From Clostridia bacterium (GTDB lineage Bacteria; Bacillota; Clostridia; TANB77; CAG-508): 18,847 bases of DNA. Where the stretch lies: contig CAAGQX010000008.1 of NCBI GenBank assembly GCA_900772235.1, forward strand, positions 1 through 18,847, read 5' to 3'. Under the pieces are notes generated by a model. It saw only the letters and a list, made by a program, of their open reading frames with translations. It was not told the origin of the DNA and did not search any database. Every line of letters begins with the position of its first letter. Positions within the stretch are counted from its first letter, which is position 1. Below are positions 1 to 6,875 of this stretch, in pieces. A program made the translations under genes and the position numbers.

Positions 1-195
1 ACTTAATTCTTTTACTATTACATCCATATTATCTTTATATATTTGTAAATTTATTTCTTTATCAATACCTGCTCTTATTAATTCTGATGCATTATTATAT
101 GAACTTTTTTGTACTATTTTTTGAATTAATTCTTTTTTACTTTTAGGTACTTTTACAAACATTCTAACTAATTCTTCTTTGCTTTTTTCCTTCAA
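1..195 (-). CDS. Ribbon-helix-helix (CopG/ParD-like) protein, partial
   Basis: The window edge cuts off the C-terminal end; 65 codons are visible and open to base 1. The segment reading NNASELIRAGIDKEIN matches the helix-turn part of ribbon-helix-helix DNA-binding proteins (CopG, or ParD/CcdA-type antitoxins), and the preceding MFVKVPKSKKELI would supply the beta strand. I chose a TTG start at 193-195 because a strong AAGGAGG sits about 5 nt upstream. An ATG at 160-162 is closer to the expected start of the fold but has no such site. A hairpin-rich spacer of about 165 bp separates it from the next gene upstream. A role as antitoxin or small repressor is inferred from the fold alone, and no toxin partner is visible because the downstream side is missing. 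Confidence 0.6.
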   Translation of the reverse strand, partial: MKEKSKEELVRMFVKVPKSKKELIQKIVQKSSYNNASELIRAGIDKEINLQIYKDNMDVIVKELS

Positions 196-211
196 TATTC
201 CCTCCTTGTTT

Positions 212-350
212 TTCCTGTTATATAGAACAAAATTGCTTTTAATGCAATTTTGCAGGAAGAGGGAGTCGCTCCGACTCCCATTAACTGCCTAAAAGCGTGG
301 CTTTTAGCGAGATACTCATTTTTTAATGGGGTGACTTTTGGTATCCCCAT
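212..350. other. Cluster of perfect hairpins in an intergenic spacer
   Basis: Four inverted repeats lie almost back to back: 228-236 with 244-252 (9 bp), 261-268 with 272-279 (8 bp, G+C-rich, 3-nt loop), 289-296 with 300-307 (8 bp, 3-nt loop) and 326-331 with 345-350 (6 bp). An outer stem, 212-217 with 253-258, encloses the first. All these pairs are perfect. None is followed by a clear T-run on either strand, so they are not typical terminators. It could be a structured leader of the RHH gene, a small RNA, or a palindromic repeat element. Function unknown. Confidence 0.6.
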
Positions 351-363
351 AATTTTAGCATTT

Positions 364-597
364 TTATTTGAATTCTTCCTCTTCTTCCGTATCTTCTTCT
401 CCAACTATTTCAACATAGTCACTTATAATATTTAGTGCTTCATCATAACTTTTTGCTGTGGTTTCTATTTTATTAACCATCTCTTTTGCTTCTTCATTCA
501 TACCATTTGTTTTTAAAGTTCTAGATGCAATTCCCATCAGATTAAATATGTTTCCATCTTGACCTATTAAAGCACATTTTGGTTTTTGTTTTTCCAT
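364..597 (-). CDS. Small acidic protein of mobile-element type, unknown function
   Basis: A 77-aa protein with the core KPKCALIGQDGNIFNLMGIA, then a helical middle and the segment SYDEALNIISDYVE, ending in a run of glutamates. I recall similar short proteins, with the pattern 'GxDGNxFxxxGxxSxTL...SYDEAL', from conjugative elements and phages of gut Clostridia, but their function is not known to me. No membrane segment or signal peptide is present. A ribosome binding site (GGTGGTGAG) lies just before the ATG at 595-597. The gene follows the 611-981 gene after only 13 nt, so the two are almost certainly co-transcribed. The shared acidic C-terminal tails suggest a functional pair. The hairpin cluster lies downstream. 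Confidence 0.65.
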   Translation of the reverse strand: MEKQKPKCALIGQDGNIFNLMGIASRTLKTNGMNEEAKEMVNKIETTAKSYDEALNIISDYVEIVGEEDTEEEEEFK

Positions 598-610
598 CTT
601 TACTCACCAC

Positions 611-981
611 CTATTCAAACTCTTCTTCATCTTCATTTATCATGCCTTCATCCATTTTGCATAATACACCATAGCTAGTTAATCTTGCATTTCTATCTTC
701 AATTAAGTTTTTTCCTAATGTTTCTAAATCTATATATGGCAATACATCTTCCATATATAATTCACCTGAATGTATTTCATTTTTTGCATATTCTTCAAGA
801 GAAAGGGAATCCCAATCCAAGTAGAATCTATTCAAGTTTTTTACATACCTTAATACATCTTTTATATTAGTTATTTTTTCTTCCTCTACCTCGAGAATCG
901 CTAATAACTTATCTTTATTAAAATATCTTGAACATCTTTTGACTTTCTTTTGAAGTATTTTCTTATGTTTAGATTTTGCAA
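611..981 (-). CDS. Small acidic protein, unknown, with a probable frameshift near 917-925
   Basis: The C-terminal part (611-835) reads MNRFYLDWDSLSLEEYA and continues through VLPYIDLETLGKNLIEDRN to an acidic tail. This is the style of small proteins carried by clostridial conjugative elements; I do not recognise the family with confidence. The only good ribosome binding site (GGAGGTGA, about 987-994) precedes a TTG at 979-981 in another frame, which reads a plausible N-terminus (QNLNIRKYFKRKSKDVQDIL) before stopping. The downstream frame is open from 985 and reads KDKLLAILEVEEEKITNIKDVL before the conserved part. Joining the two needs a one-base correction (a -1 shift) around the T-rich stretch at 917-925. 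There is no CGG here, so it differs from the shift sites at 12 and 15 kb. Decay, sequencing error, or initiation at the weak TTG at 833-835 are all possible. Confidence 0.5.
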
Positions 982-1010
982 TTTCTCACCTCCATTCATA
1001 ATAATGTCAT

Positions 1011-1039
1011 AAAAAAGAGAATAATCTGTTCGATTACTC
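1011..1039 (-). terminator. Intrinsic terminator after the SpoIIID-like gene
   Basis: An 8-bp stem (1032-1039 with 1019-1026, one G-U pair on the minus strand) has a 5-nt loop and is followed by six T on the minus strand (1016-1011). It lies about 30 nt past the stop of the SpoIIID-like gene and just before the ribosome binding site of the next gene. Confidence 0.7.
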
Positions 1040-1068
1040 CCTTTGTCGAAATTTGTAAAATTATTGGG

Positions 1069-1293
1069 TTAAACTCTAATTGCTAACTTAACTCTTGTTT
1101 CGCCACAATGGGCTAAACCCTTTGATAATACTATGAATCGAGGCATTTTCAAAAATTGCAATTCAGACACATCCATATGTACTGTGCTTTTACTTATTCC
1201 AAATTTCTTTGCTGCTCCCCTTACCGTATCTCCTGTATCTATTATATACTGTGCTAAATTTACTGCACGCTCCTCTATTGATATTCTTCTCAT
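1069..1293 (-). CDS. SpoIIID-like transcription regulator with diverged or truncated C-terminus
   Basis: A 74-aa protein. Residues 1-43 match stage III sporulation protein D closely: EERAVNLAQYIIDTGDTVR, then AAKKFGISKSTVHMDVSE, which is the helix-turn-helix with the family's SKSTVH signature. SpoIIID normally continues with ERLPxINPxL, a helix and a basic HIRGGxATKxKY segment, about 85-93 aa in all. Here the remainder is about ten residues shorter and only loosely similar (CGETRVKLAI in place of RGGxATKxKY), so the second DNA-contacting region may be lost. The ATG at 1291-1293 follows a G-run (GGGGG) that could act as a weak ribosome binding site. A perfect 11-bp inverted repeat lies directly upstream and an intrinsic terminator downstream, so it looks like its own unit. 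It may be an accessory paralogue rather than the sporulation gene itself. Confidence 0.65.
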   Translation of the reverse strand: MRRISIEERAVNLAQYIIDTGDTVRGAAKKFGISKSTVHMDVSELQFLKMPRFIVLSKGLAHCGETRVKLAIRV

Positions 1294-1307
1294 AATGTAA
1301 AAACCCC

Positions 1308-1341
1308 CATAAGAATACTTTTGTTTAATTGTATTCTTATG
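1308..1341 (-). promoter_or_regulatory. Perfect 11-bp inverted repeat upstream of the SpoIIID-like gene
   Basis: Bases 1308-1318 and 1331-1341 are exact reverse complements, separated by 12 nt. The repeat ends about 15 nt before the ATG of the SpoIIID-like gene, and on the minus strand it is followed by GGGGGTTTTT. It could be an operator for the regulator itself, or a terminator/attenuator for the gene at 1402-1893 whose T-run overlaps the ribosome binding region of the next gene. Confidence 0.6.
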
Positions 1342-1401
1342 AAAGTTTATTTATGAATTTTATTTTTTACTAGTCTTTTATTTCAGTAAATATCTTTATT
1401 A

Positions 1402-1893
1402 TTAATTCTTTATAACAATACTAATATTATTATAGTCATAATGTATTTCATTTAATATTTGAATTAATAAGCTCATTAACATTTCTGTATCATAATGTGT
1501 TTCAATATAAAGATTTTCTGATATTTCTACTGGGCTTCTCATTCCTTCTGGTTTGTTAGATAATCTTTTACGCACTCTGCCTAGTAATTTATCATTTAAT
1601 GCTTCAAGTTTATTTTTCATTTCTTTTTCCTTAATAATTTCCTGTAAAACTGTTTTTACTACACTTTTCCAAGTAGGAGTAATTATTCTTTTATTATTCA
1701 TTAATATTGCTATTGGTTTTTTCCCTTTAAGTCCAAAAGTATTAGTTATTGGATATATACTTTCATATTCTTTTTCATAATCGTTATCCTCTATTTTTGC
1801 TTTTTCTACCTCATTTACTATTTCGTCAAATGTAGTGTTTATCATTGCTACAAGCTCATTTTGTTTTTCTCGAATGTATTTTGTTATATTCAT
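1402..1893 (-). CDS. Conserved clostridial protein of unknown function, 163 aa
   Basis: I chose the ATG at 1891-1893 because GGGGGGAG lies about 5 nt upstream; a longer reading from 1944 has no such site. The protein is soluble and highly charged. The N-terminal 45 residues are helical (MNITKYIREKQNELVAMI...). A middle part follows (KKPIAILMNNKRIITPTWK), then a basic helix (KLLGRVRKRLSN). A distinctive C-terminal segment reads GMRSPVEISENLYIETHYDT and is followed by a hydrophobic helix. I recall this 'GMRxPxxIxExLYxETHYDTExL' segment from uncharacterised proteins of gut Clostridia, often in mobile or prophage DNA, but I cannot name the family or a reaction. No catalytic motif is evident. Confidence 0.6.
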   Translation of the reverse strand: MNITKYIREKQNELVAMINTTFDEIVNEVEKAKIEDNDYEKEYESIYPITNTFGLKGKKPIAILMNNKRIITPTWKSVVKTVLQEIIKEKEMKNKLEALNDKLLGRVRKRLSNKPEGMRSPVEISENLYIETHYDTEMLMSLLIQILNEIHYDYNNISIVIKN

Positions 1894-1986
1894 ACTATCT
1901 CCCCCCTCGAGAATCATTTTAGCATATGCGCATATTAAAGTCAATCTTTTTTTTTCATTTATTGAAATAATTTTTTAATAAAGAAA

Positions 1987-2025
1987 AGAAAGAGAGACTC
2001 TGAAATTTCAAAGTTCTCTCTTTCT
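1987..2025 (-). terminator. Intrinsic terminator after the FGE-like gene
   Basis: A perfect 11-bp stem (1987-1997 with 2015-2025) has a self-complementary interior and is followed on the minus strand by a T-rich stretch. It lies about 45 nt past the stop at 2071. Confidence 0.7.
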
Positions 2026-2070
2026 ATCTGTGCTTGGGAATAAATTATAATATTTTACCAGCAGCTAATT

Positions 2071-2979
2071 CTACTTAATCCAAAGTGCAGCACGAAGACC
2101 AGTATGGTTATCGGCGTTATTATGAGGATTGTAGTAATCGCGCTCGGCGACAGGACAATTATAACCCAAATAGAGGTAATTGCCACCACGGATAACACGA
2201 TACGAATTTTCATTCTGTTCTTGTGTCCATTCACCCACATTACCTGCAAAGTCGTAGATGTTATTAGCACACCATTTTTCTCTGCTTCCTGTTTCAACTA
2301 CTTTTGTTGGAGAATTCTTTGTATTCCAATGATTGCCCCATTTAGTAGAGTCCTCTGCAATTTCAGCAAGAGTTTTAACTCCCGTTTTGATAAACCATTC
2401 CAGTACCGAATCATATTCTGCACCAAAAGTCAGATGACTTTTAACTGCTTCATTGTCTTCGATAGCGGATGCAATCTCCTTGGCATTATAAAAATTGATG
2501 AATGCCCACGGCATAGCTCCTTTTACCGACTGCGGCTTTCCGTCTGAACTTTCGGAAATGTTATAGCGAGAAATATAAAATCCTCCATATTTTTTGACAC
2601 TTTCAAGTTGTTTAAGCAGTTCACCAGTTATAACTTCATTGAATTCATCATCCGCAAATTGATCGTTCATATAATTTCGTCTGCCGAATTTCTCCGAAAA
2701 ATTTTTCCCATCAAGTGTTCCATTAGAGTCGAGACTTCCAACAGGAATCCATACAAACTGGCTTCCATCAGAACATCTTTCAATTACAAATCCATTGTTC
2801 CATTCTCCACAGATATGCTTATACCCTTTTGGAATTGGTGGGTTTGCATAGTTTGTAGAGTATCCATTGACTGTAGTAGAGTTCAAAGCTCTGATAATTA
2901 ACTCTCCACTTGTTCTCTTTGAGACATTAAAGGTTATACCCTTTTCTGCCTCAAGCACAATTTTTTCACACCGTTCCAT
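2071..2979 (-). CDS. Formylglycine-generating-enzyme-fold protein (SUMF1/C-type-lectin-like), candidate DGR target
   Basis: A 302-aa protein; ATG after AAGGAGGT. Family marks are FVWIPVG (about residues 75-81), GGFYISRYN (about 131-139), IYDFAGNVGEWT (about 242-253) and the C-terminal RVIRGGNYLYLG...GLRAAL. These are the landmarks of the FGE-sulfatase domain, which is also the usual carrier domain for hypervariable regions written by diversity-generating retroelements in Bacillota. No signal peptide is seen, so it is probably cytoplasmic or phage-associated. The first 40 residues look like a separate small N-terminal part. The gene is clearly richer in G+C than its neighbours and uses codons they avoid (CGC, CGG, GCC), which suggests recent transfer. 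It has its own promoter and terminator. True sulfatase-activating function is unlikely, since the copper-binding cysteine pair is not evident. No reverse transcriptase lies in the window. Confidence 0.8.
   Translation of the reverse strand: MERCEKIVLEAEKGITFNVSKRTSGELIIRALNSTTVNGYSTNYANPPIPKGYKHICGEWNNGFVIERCSDGSQFVWIPVGSLDSNGTLDGKNFSEKFGRRNYMNDQFADDEFNEVITGELLKQLESVKKYGGFYISRYNISESSDGKPQSVKGAMPWAFINFYNAKEIASAIEDNEAVKSHLTFGAEYDSVLEWFIKTGVKTLAEIAEDSTKWGNHWNTKNSPTKVVETGSREKWCANNIYDFAGNVGEWTQEQNENSYRVIRGGNYLYLGYNCPVAERDYYNPHNNADNHTGLRAALWIK
2098..2181 (-). other. Candidate DGR variable region (C-terminal ligand-facing segment)
   Basis: Residues 267-294 of the FGE-like protein sit between the conserved RGG and GLRAAL. 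Nearly all of their codons end in C or T, and the residues are N, Y, D, H, L, P, A, R and C. This is the pattern left when AAY codons of a template repeat are randomised at adenines. The template repeat and reverse transcriptase are not in view, so this is an inference from composition and fold. Confidence 0.4.
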
Positions 2980-3041
2980 AGTTTTACCTCCTTAAGTAAT
3001 GATTTTATAACGGTTTCAATATAGCTATTGCCATTATGTTA

Positions 3042-3070
3042 ATCATACCACATTCCCCTACTTTTTGCAA
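3042..3070 (-). promoter_or_regulatory. Sigma-A promoter of the FGE-like gene
   Basis: On the minus strand, -35 TTGCAA (3065-3070), a 17-bp spacer and -10 TATGAT (3042-3047) with an upstream TG (extended -10). The predicted start lies near 3035, about 55 nt before the ATG. Confidence 0.55.
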
Positions 3071-3109
3071 ATTTTAGCCGTCATTAAAGCTTTTACCCCA
3101 CATTTTGTA

Positions 3110-3161
3110 AATAAAAATAGCCTCCAATTATTAAATTTTGCTATTTAATAATTGAAGGCTA
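3110..3161 (-). terminator. Strong terminator after the P-type ATPase gene
   Basis: An 18-bp stem pairs 3118-3135 with 3144-3161 around an 8-nt loop. Its single imperfection is a G-U pair on the minus strand, which indicates the minus strand as the functional one. A T-rich tract follows (3116-3110). T-rich sequence on the plus side as well (3168-3178) may allow bidirectional action. Confidence 0.8.
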
Positions 3162-3181
3162 AATAGGTTTATTTTTTTAGA

Positions 3182-5884
3182 CTATACCTCATCTTTTGTT
3201 GTATTTATTTTAAATAGTTTCAATAGCTCTACAACAAAAACTGGTGTTAATACTAATAGTATTATTTCAAATATATGTTGTTTTGGTAATAATACTAAAC
3301 TAAATATATCTCTTAATGCTGGTGTGAATAGTATTACAAACATAAGTGAAGCTGACACTAAGTTTGCTAAAATTAATTTTCCATTGTTAAAAATTCCTGT
3401 TTTGAATATTGATTTTTTGTTATCTCTTATATTAAATACATGTACAAGTTCTCCTAATGCTAATACATAAAATGCCATTGTTTGCCCTGTTTTTACTTTT
3501 TCTTCTTGGCTTATTCCTTCTGTGCTTAATCCTATTATAAATGCTGCAAGTGTAATTAATCCAATCATAATTCCTTGGTATATTATTCTCCAAGTCATTC
3601 CTTTGGTAAATATTCCTTTTTTGCTATTTTTTAATGGTTTTCTTTGCATTATATCTTTTGCTGGTGGATCAACAGCTAGTGCTAATGCTGGAAGTGAATC
3701 TGTAACTAAGTTAATCCATAGTATTTGTATTGGTAATAATGTTTCAATTAAAGTTATATCTATATTAAATGCTTTTCCAAGTAGTGGTGTTATTAATATT
3801 GCCAAAAATAGTACTACTATTTCTCCAATGTTACTTGATAATAAAAATTGTATTGCTTTTAGAATATTATCGTATATTCTTCTTCCTTCTTCTACTGCAG
3901 ATACTACTGTTGCAAAGTTATCGTCTGTTAAGATAACATCTGCCGCTTCTTTTGCAACATCTGTTCCCACAACGCCCATTGCACAACCAATGTCTGCAAT
4001 TTTAAGTGAAGGTGCATCATTTACTCCGTCACCAGTCATAGCAACAATTTCTCCATTTGCTTGCCAAGCTTTTACTATTCTTACTTTGTGCTCTGGAGAT
4101 ACCCTAGCATAAACAGAATATTTTCTTACATTTTTTATTAATTCTTCGTCGCTCATTTCTTCTAGTTCTGTTCCTGTTATAGCTTCGTCGTCGTTTTCTA
4201 ATATTCCTAAACTTTTTGCAATTGCAATTGCTGTAATTTTATGGTCACCTGTAATCATTACAGTTTTTATTCCTGCTGATTTACATTCTTCTACTGCTGC
4301 TTTTACTTCTAGTCTTGGTGGATCTATCATTCCTACCATTCCAATATATGTTAGGTTAGACTCTAATTCTTTTATTTCTTCACCTTCTGGTTTGTGGTCT
4401 AAAACTTTATATGCCATTGCTAAAACTCTTAATGCATTTTGTGCCATATCTTCGTTGTTTTTTCTAATTATTTCTTTGTATTCTTCTAGGTCTTGTTTTA
4501 TATCTCCTTCTAGTATATATGAATTACATATTGATAGAAGCTCATCAACTCCACCTTTTGTATATACTATATATTTTCCATTTTCTTCGTGAACTGTTGT
4601 CATTAATTTTCTATCTGAATCAAATGGTATTTCTGCAACTCTTGGAAATCTTCCATATACAGTTGGATCGAAATCTAATTTAAATGCCATATCTACTAAT
4701 GCTGTTTCTGTTGGGTCTCCTGTTAGTTCTTGGTTTTCAGATATTTTGGTGTCGTTACATAGCATACTTGAATATACAAGTTTTTGAATATCTATCATAT
4801 CTTTTGCATTGTCTAAATCTACTAAAACTCCATCACAAAATACTTTTTCTACTGTCATTTTATTTTGTGTTAATGTTCCTGTTTTGTCTGAGCATATTAC
4901 AGATGCACTTCCTAAAGTTTCAACTGCTGGTAATTTTTTTACAATAGCATTTCTTTTTACCATTCTTTGAACTCCAATTGCAAGAACTATTGTAAATACT
5001 GCTGGTAAACCTTCTGGAATTGCTGCAACTGCTAAACTTACAGCTGTCATAAACATATGAATTGGCTCTTTTCCATATAAAAGACCTACTACAAATATTA
5101 TTGCACATATTACTAATGCTACTATTCCTAGTGTTTTTCCTAGCTTATCTAATTTTTGTTGTAGTGGTGTTCCACTTTCTTCTGCGGTGTTTATTATGTC
5201 TGCTATTTTTCCTACTTCTGTGTTCATTCCTGTTTCTACAACCACTGCTTTTCCTCTACCATAAGTAATTAAGCTAGATGAAAATAGCATATTTATTCTA
5301 TCTCCAATTCCTATTTTCTCATCTTCTATTTTTGCTGCCATTTTTTCAACAGGTACTGATTCTCCTGTTAATGCAGCTTCTTGAGATTTTAAGTTTACTG
5401 CTTCTATTATTCTTAAATCTGCTGGAACATAATCTCCTGTATCTAATATTACTATATCTCCAGGCACTAGTTCTTTAGATGGTATTACTTCTAATTTTCC
5501 ATTTCTCATAACTTTTGCTACGTGTGAACTTAGTTTTTGTAGTGCTTCTAAAGATTTTTCTGCTTTATTTTCCTGTGCCACTCCTATTATTGCATTAACA
5601 GTTATAACAATTAAAATTATTATTGTATCTGTAATTCCTTCCCCTTGTGCTACTCCTATAACTCCAGAGATAATTGCAGAAATAATTAAAATTATTATCA
5701 TAAAGTCTTTAAATTGTTCCAAGAATTTTACTATTAAGCTTTTTTTCTTTTTTGCTTTTAGTTCATTTAGTCCATACTTTTCTTGTCTTTTTAAAACTTC
5801 TTCTTGTGATAATCCTTTTTCCGCGTCTGTTTTTAGTGTAGATATTGCTTCATCTACTGTTTTGTTAAACCAGTTTGTTGCCAT
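3182..5884 (-). CDS. P-type cation ATPase (P2A type), probable Mn2+ and/or Ca2+ exporter
   Basis: A 900-aa integral membrane pump that couples ATP hydrolysis to cation export. Visible motifs: actuator TGES (173-176), phosphorylation site DKTGTLT (D333), nucleotide-binding KGG (443-445), MITGDHK (543-549) and hinge TGDGVND (617-623). Transport-site residues of the SERCA type appear complete: PEGL in M4 (E291), NIGE in M5 (N685, E688), NLVTD in M6 (N725, T728, D729) and GEL in M8 (E812). About ten membrane helices are expected. By sequence alone this is a Ca2+-type pump. It lies in an operon 12 nt after the nucleotidase gene, whose stop codon overlaps its AAGGAGG site, and the operon is led by a yybP-ykoY Mn2+ riboswitch. 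Family precedents are riboswitch-controlled P-type ATPases in lactococci and streptococci, so Mn2+ export is the favoured role. A strong terminator follows. Confidence 0.9.
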   Translation of the reverse strand: MATNWFNKTVDEAISTLKTDAEKGLSQEEVLKRQEKYGLNELKAKKKKSLIVKFLEQFKDFMIIILIISAIISGVIGVAQGEGITDTIIILIVITVNAIIGVAQENKAEKSLEALQKLSSHVAKVMRNGKLEVIPSKELVPGDIVILDTGDYVPADLRIIEAVNLKSQEAALTGESVPVEKMAAKIEDEKIGIGDRINMLFSSSLITYGRGKAVVVETGMNTEVGKIADIINTAEESGTPLQQKLDKLGKTLGIVALVICAIIFVVGLLYGKEPIHMFMTAVSLAVAAIPEGLPAVFTIVLAIGVQRMVKRNAIVKKLPAVETLGSASVICSDKTGTLTQNKMTVEKVFCDGVLVDLDNAKDMIDIQKLVYSSMLCNDTKISENQELTGDPTETALVDMAFKLDFDPTVYGRFPRVAEIPFDSDRKLMTTVHEENGKYIVYTKGGVDELLSICNSYILEGDIKQDLEEYKEIIRKNNEDMAQNALRVLAMAYKVLDHKPEGEEIKELESNLTYIGMVGMIDPPRLEVKAAVEECKSAGIKTVMITGDHKITAIAIAKSLGILENDDEAITGTELEEMSDEELIKNVRKYSVYARVSPEHKVRIVKAWQANGEIVAMTGDGVNDAPSLKIADIGCAMGVVGTDVAKEAADVILTDDNFATVVSAVEEGRRIYDNILKAIQFLLSSNIGEIVVLFLAILITPLLGKAFNIDITLIETLLPIQILWINLVTDSLPALALAVDPPAKDIMQRKPLKNSKKGIFTKGMTWRIIYQGIMIGLITLAAFIIGLSTEGISQEEKVKTGQTMAFYVLALGELVHVFNIRDNKKSIFKTGIFNNGKLILANLVSASLMFVILFTPALRDIFSLVLLPKQHIFEIILLVLTPVFVVELLKLFKINTTKDEV

Positions 5885-5896
5885 ATTTTTTCCTCC

Positions 5897-6679
5897 TTAT
5901 TTTATTTTTATAATATTATTAACATCATTAAAGTTGCTTTCATTTGTTAATACAACATCAAAGCAAGTTCTATACTTTTCTAAGTTTTCATCTGAATTTT
6001 CATCTAAAAATGCAAATGTTAATGTATTTTGTAGTTTTCCCTCATCCATCATTTTTATGTCTTCTATTAAATCTCCAAATAATAATGCTTTAGATTTAGT
6101 ATTTAAATTGTTTCTAATTTCTTCTGGAATTTTCTTATATTCTTTATTTGATGTTGCCATTATATTGTCTAAATCTATTTTTGTCTTTCCATCTTCAAAT
6201 TCAAAAAAGTTTGAAGTAATTGTCATATTTTCAAATAAGCAGTTTTCTTTTCTTAAAAATTCTTTTACAATGTTTCCTACACCAGACGACATTACTATAA
6301 CTGGAATATTTTTTTCGTTCATTTCTTGTAAAAATTCTTTTGCGCCTTTTCTTAAATATATGTCGGCTGTTTCAACTGCCTTATCTACACTTTCTTTAGT
6401 TATATATTCTGCTAAAAGTTTAAAACTTTTTTGTGCCCATTCTTTCATTACTCTTGCTTTTTCTTCTTTTCCTAAAGTATAGTCCAGTTCTAATGGTCTG
6501 TATTGATTATAAATTACTGTCCTTTTCTCAAACAGTTCTCCTCCTATGTAATGTGGTATTAACCCTACGGAGGTTTCACTTTTTGGGGTTGTAAGAGTAT
6601 GGTCAAAATCTGTTATTACAAAATAATCATTATTTAAATTTTCAAAATCTTTTAGCCTTTCTTCTTTTATATATTCCAT
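5897..6679 (-). CDS. HAD hydrolase, pyrimidine 5'-nucleotidase (UMPH-1 / cN-III) family
   Basis: A 260-aa soluble protein. HAD motif I is VITDFDHTLT (D24 nucleophile, D26 acid/base), motif II is VIVMSSGVG (serine at 131/132), and motif III/IV is LLFGDLIEDIKMMD (D203, D207). Together with YNQYRPLELD (about 58-67), these match the UMPH-1/cytosolic 5'-nucleotidase III family, which removes phosphate from pyrimidine nucleoside monophosphates using Mg2+ or Mn2+. I chose the ATG at 6677-6679 because AAAGGAG lies just upstream. An ATG 21 nt earlier has no binding site and sits next to the terminator T-run. It is the first gene of the Mn2+-riboswitch operon and is followed directly by the P-type ATPase. 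The exact substrate is uncertain, and a metal-related role is suggested only by context. Confidence 0.75.
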   Translation of the reverse strand: MEYIKEERLKDFENLNNDYFVITDFDHTLTTPKSETSVGLIPHYIGGELFEKRTVIYNQYRPLELDYTLGKEEKARVMKEWAQKSFKLLAEYITKESVDKAVETADIYLRKGAKEFLQEMNEKNIPVIVMSSGVGNIVKEFLRKENCLFENMTITSNFFEFEDGKTKIDLDNIMATSNKEYKKIPEEIRNNLNTKSKALLFGDLIEDIKMMDEGKLQNTLTFAFLDENSDENLEKYRTCFDVVLTNESNFNDVNNIIKIK

Positions 6680-6706
6680 ACGACTCCTTTCTTTTTGCAT
6701 TAAGAA

Positions 6707-6759
6707 ATCAAAAAGACTTTTAAAGAAATCGCTTTAAAAAGTGTTTCTTTAAAAGTCTT
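6707..6759 (-). terminator. Riboswitch expression platform: terminator overlapping the aptamer 3' side
   Basis: A perfect 16-bp stem pairs 6744-6759 with 6713-6728; an inner helix extends it (6731-6735 region with 6739-6743) and five T follow on the minus strand. The hairpin uses bases 6747-6759, which also form the 3' strand of aptamer helix P1 and part of the conserved GCAAGAC. Aptamer and terminator are therefore mutually exclusive, as expected for an ON switch in which Mn2+ stabilises the aptamer. Confidence 0.85.
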
Positions 6760-6834
6760 GCTTACCTTTTAGGTTTACTAACCAGTTAAAAACGAGTTTG
6801 TTGATTAGTAAGTTTCAAGCTACTCCCTTTTAAA
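6747..6834 (-). ncRNA. yybP-ykoY Mn2+ riboswitch aptamer
   Basis: On the minus strand the element opens with GGGAGTAGC (6827-6819), then GAAAC, and closes with GGTAAGCAAGAC (to 6755). These are the conserved blocks of the yybP-ykoY (Mn2+-sensing) class. P1 forms between 6827-6834 and 6748-6755 (8 bp). The P3-like helix is TTACTAATC with GGTTAGTAA. A small ACCT/AGGT hairpin precedes the final AAGCAAGAC, as in characterised members. It lies between a good promoter and the nucleotidase-ATPase genes. Confidence 0.88.
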
Positions 6835-6875
6835 ATCTAAAGAGTATAAATCTTGTATATTCAGTTTCCGTAAAT

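Noticed and set aside
192..404. Minus-strand reading frame of about 70 codons across the hairpin cluster
   Set aside because: It consists mostly of the hairpin repeats, has no ribosome binding site, overlaps the end of the upstream gene and the start of the RHH gene, and resembles nothing known.
2104..2547. Plus-strand frame of about 147 codons opposite the FGE-like gene
   Set aside because: It is antisense to a well-supported conserved gene and has no recognisable motif or binding site. Long antisense frames are expected in this more G+C-rich stretch.
2942..2979. A fourth CGG shift site at codon 3 of the FGE-like gene (GAA CGG T)
   Set aside because: Here the zero frame is the correct one, and the +1 frame leads nowhere. 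The preceding codon ends in A, not T. It is kept only as the one ordinary CGG and as a caveat to the recoding idea.
1..2979. A complete integrative or conjugative element
   Set aside because: The gene types suggest mobile DNA, but no integrase, relaxase, attachment-site repeat or terminal inverted repeat was found within the window.
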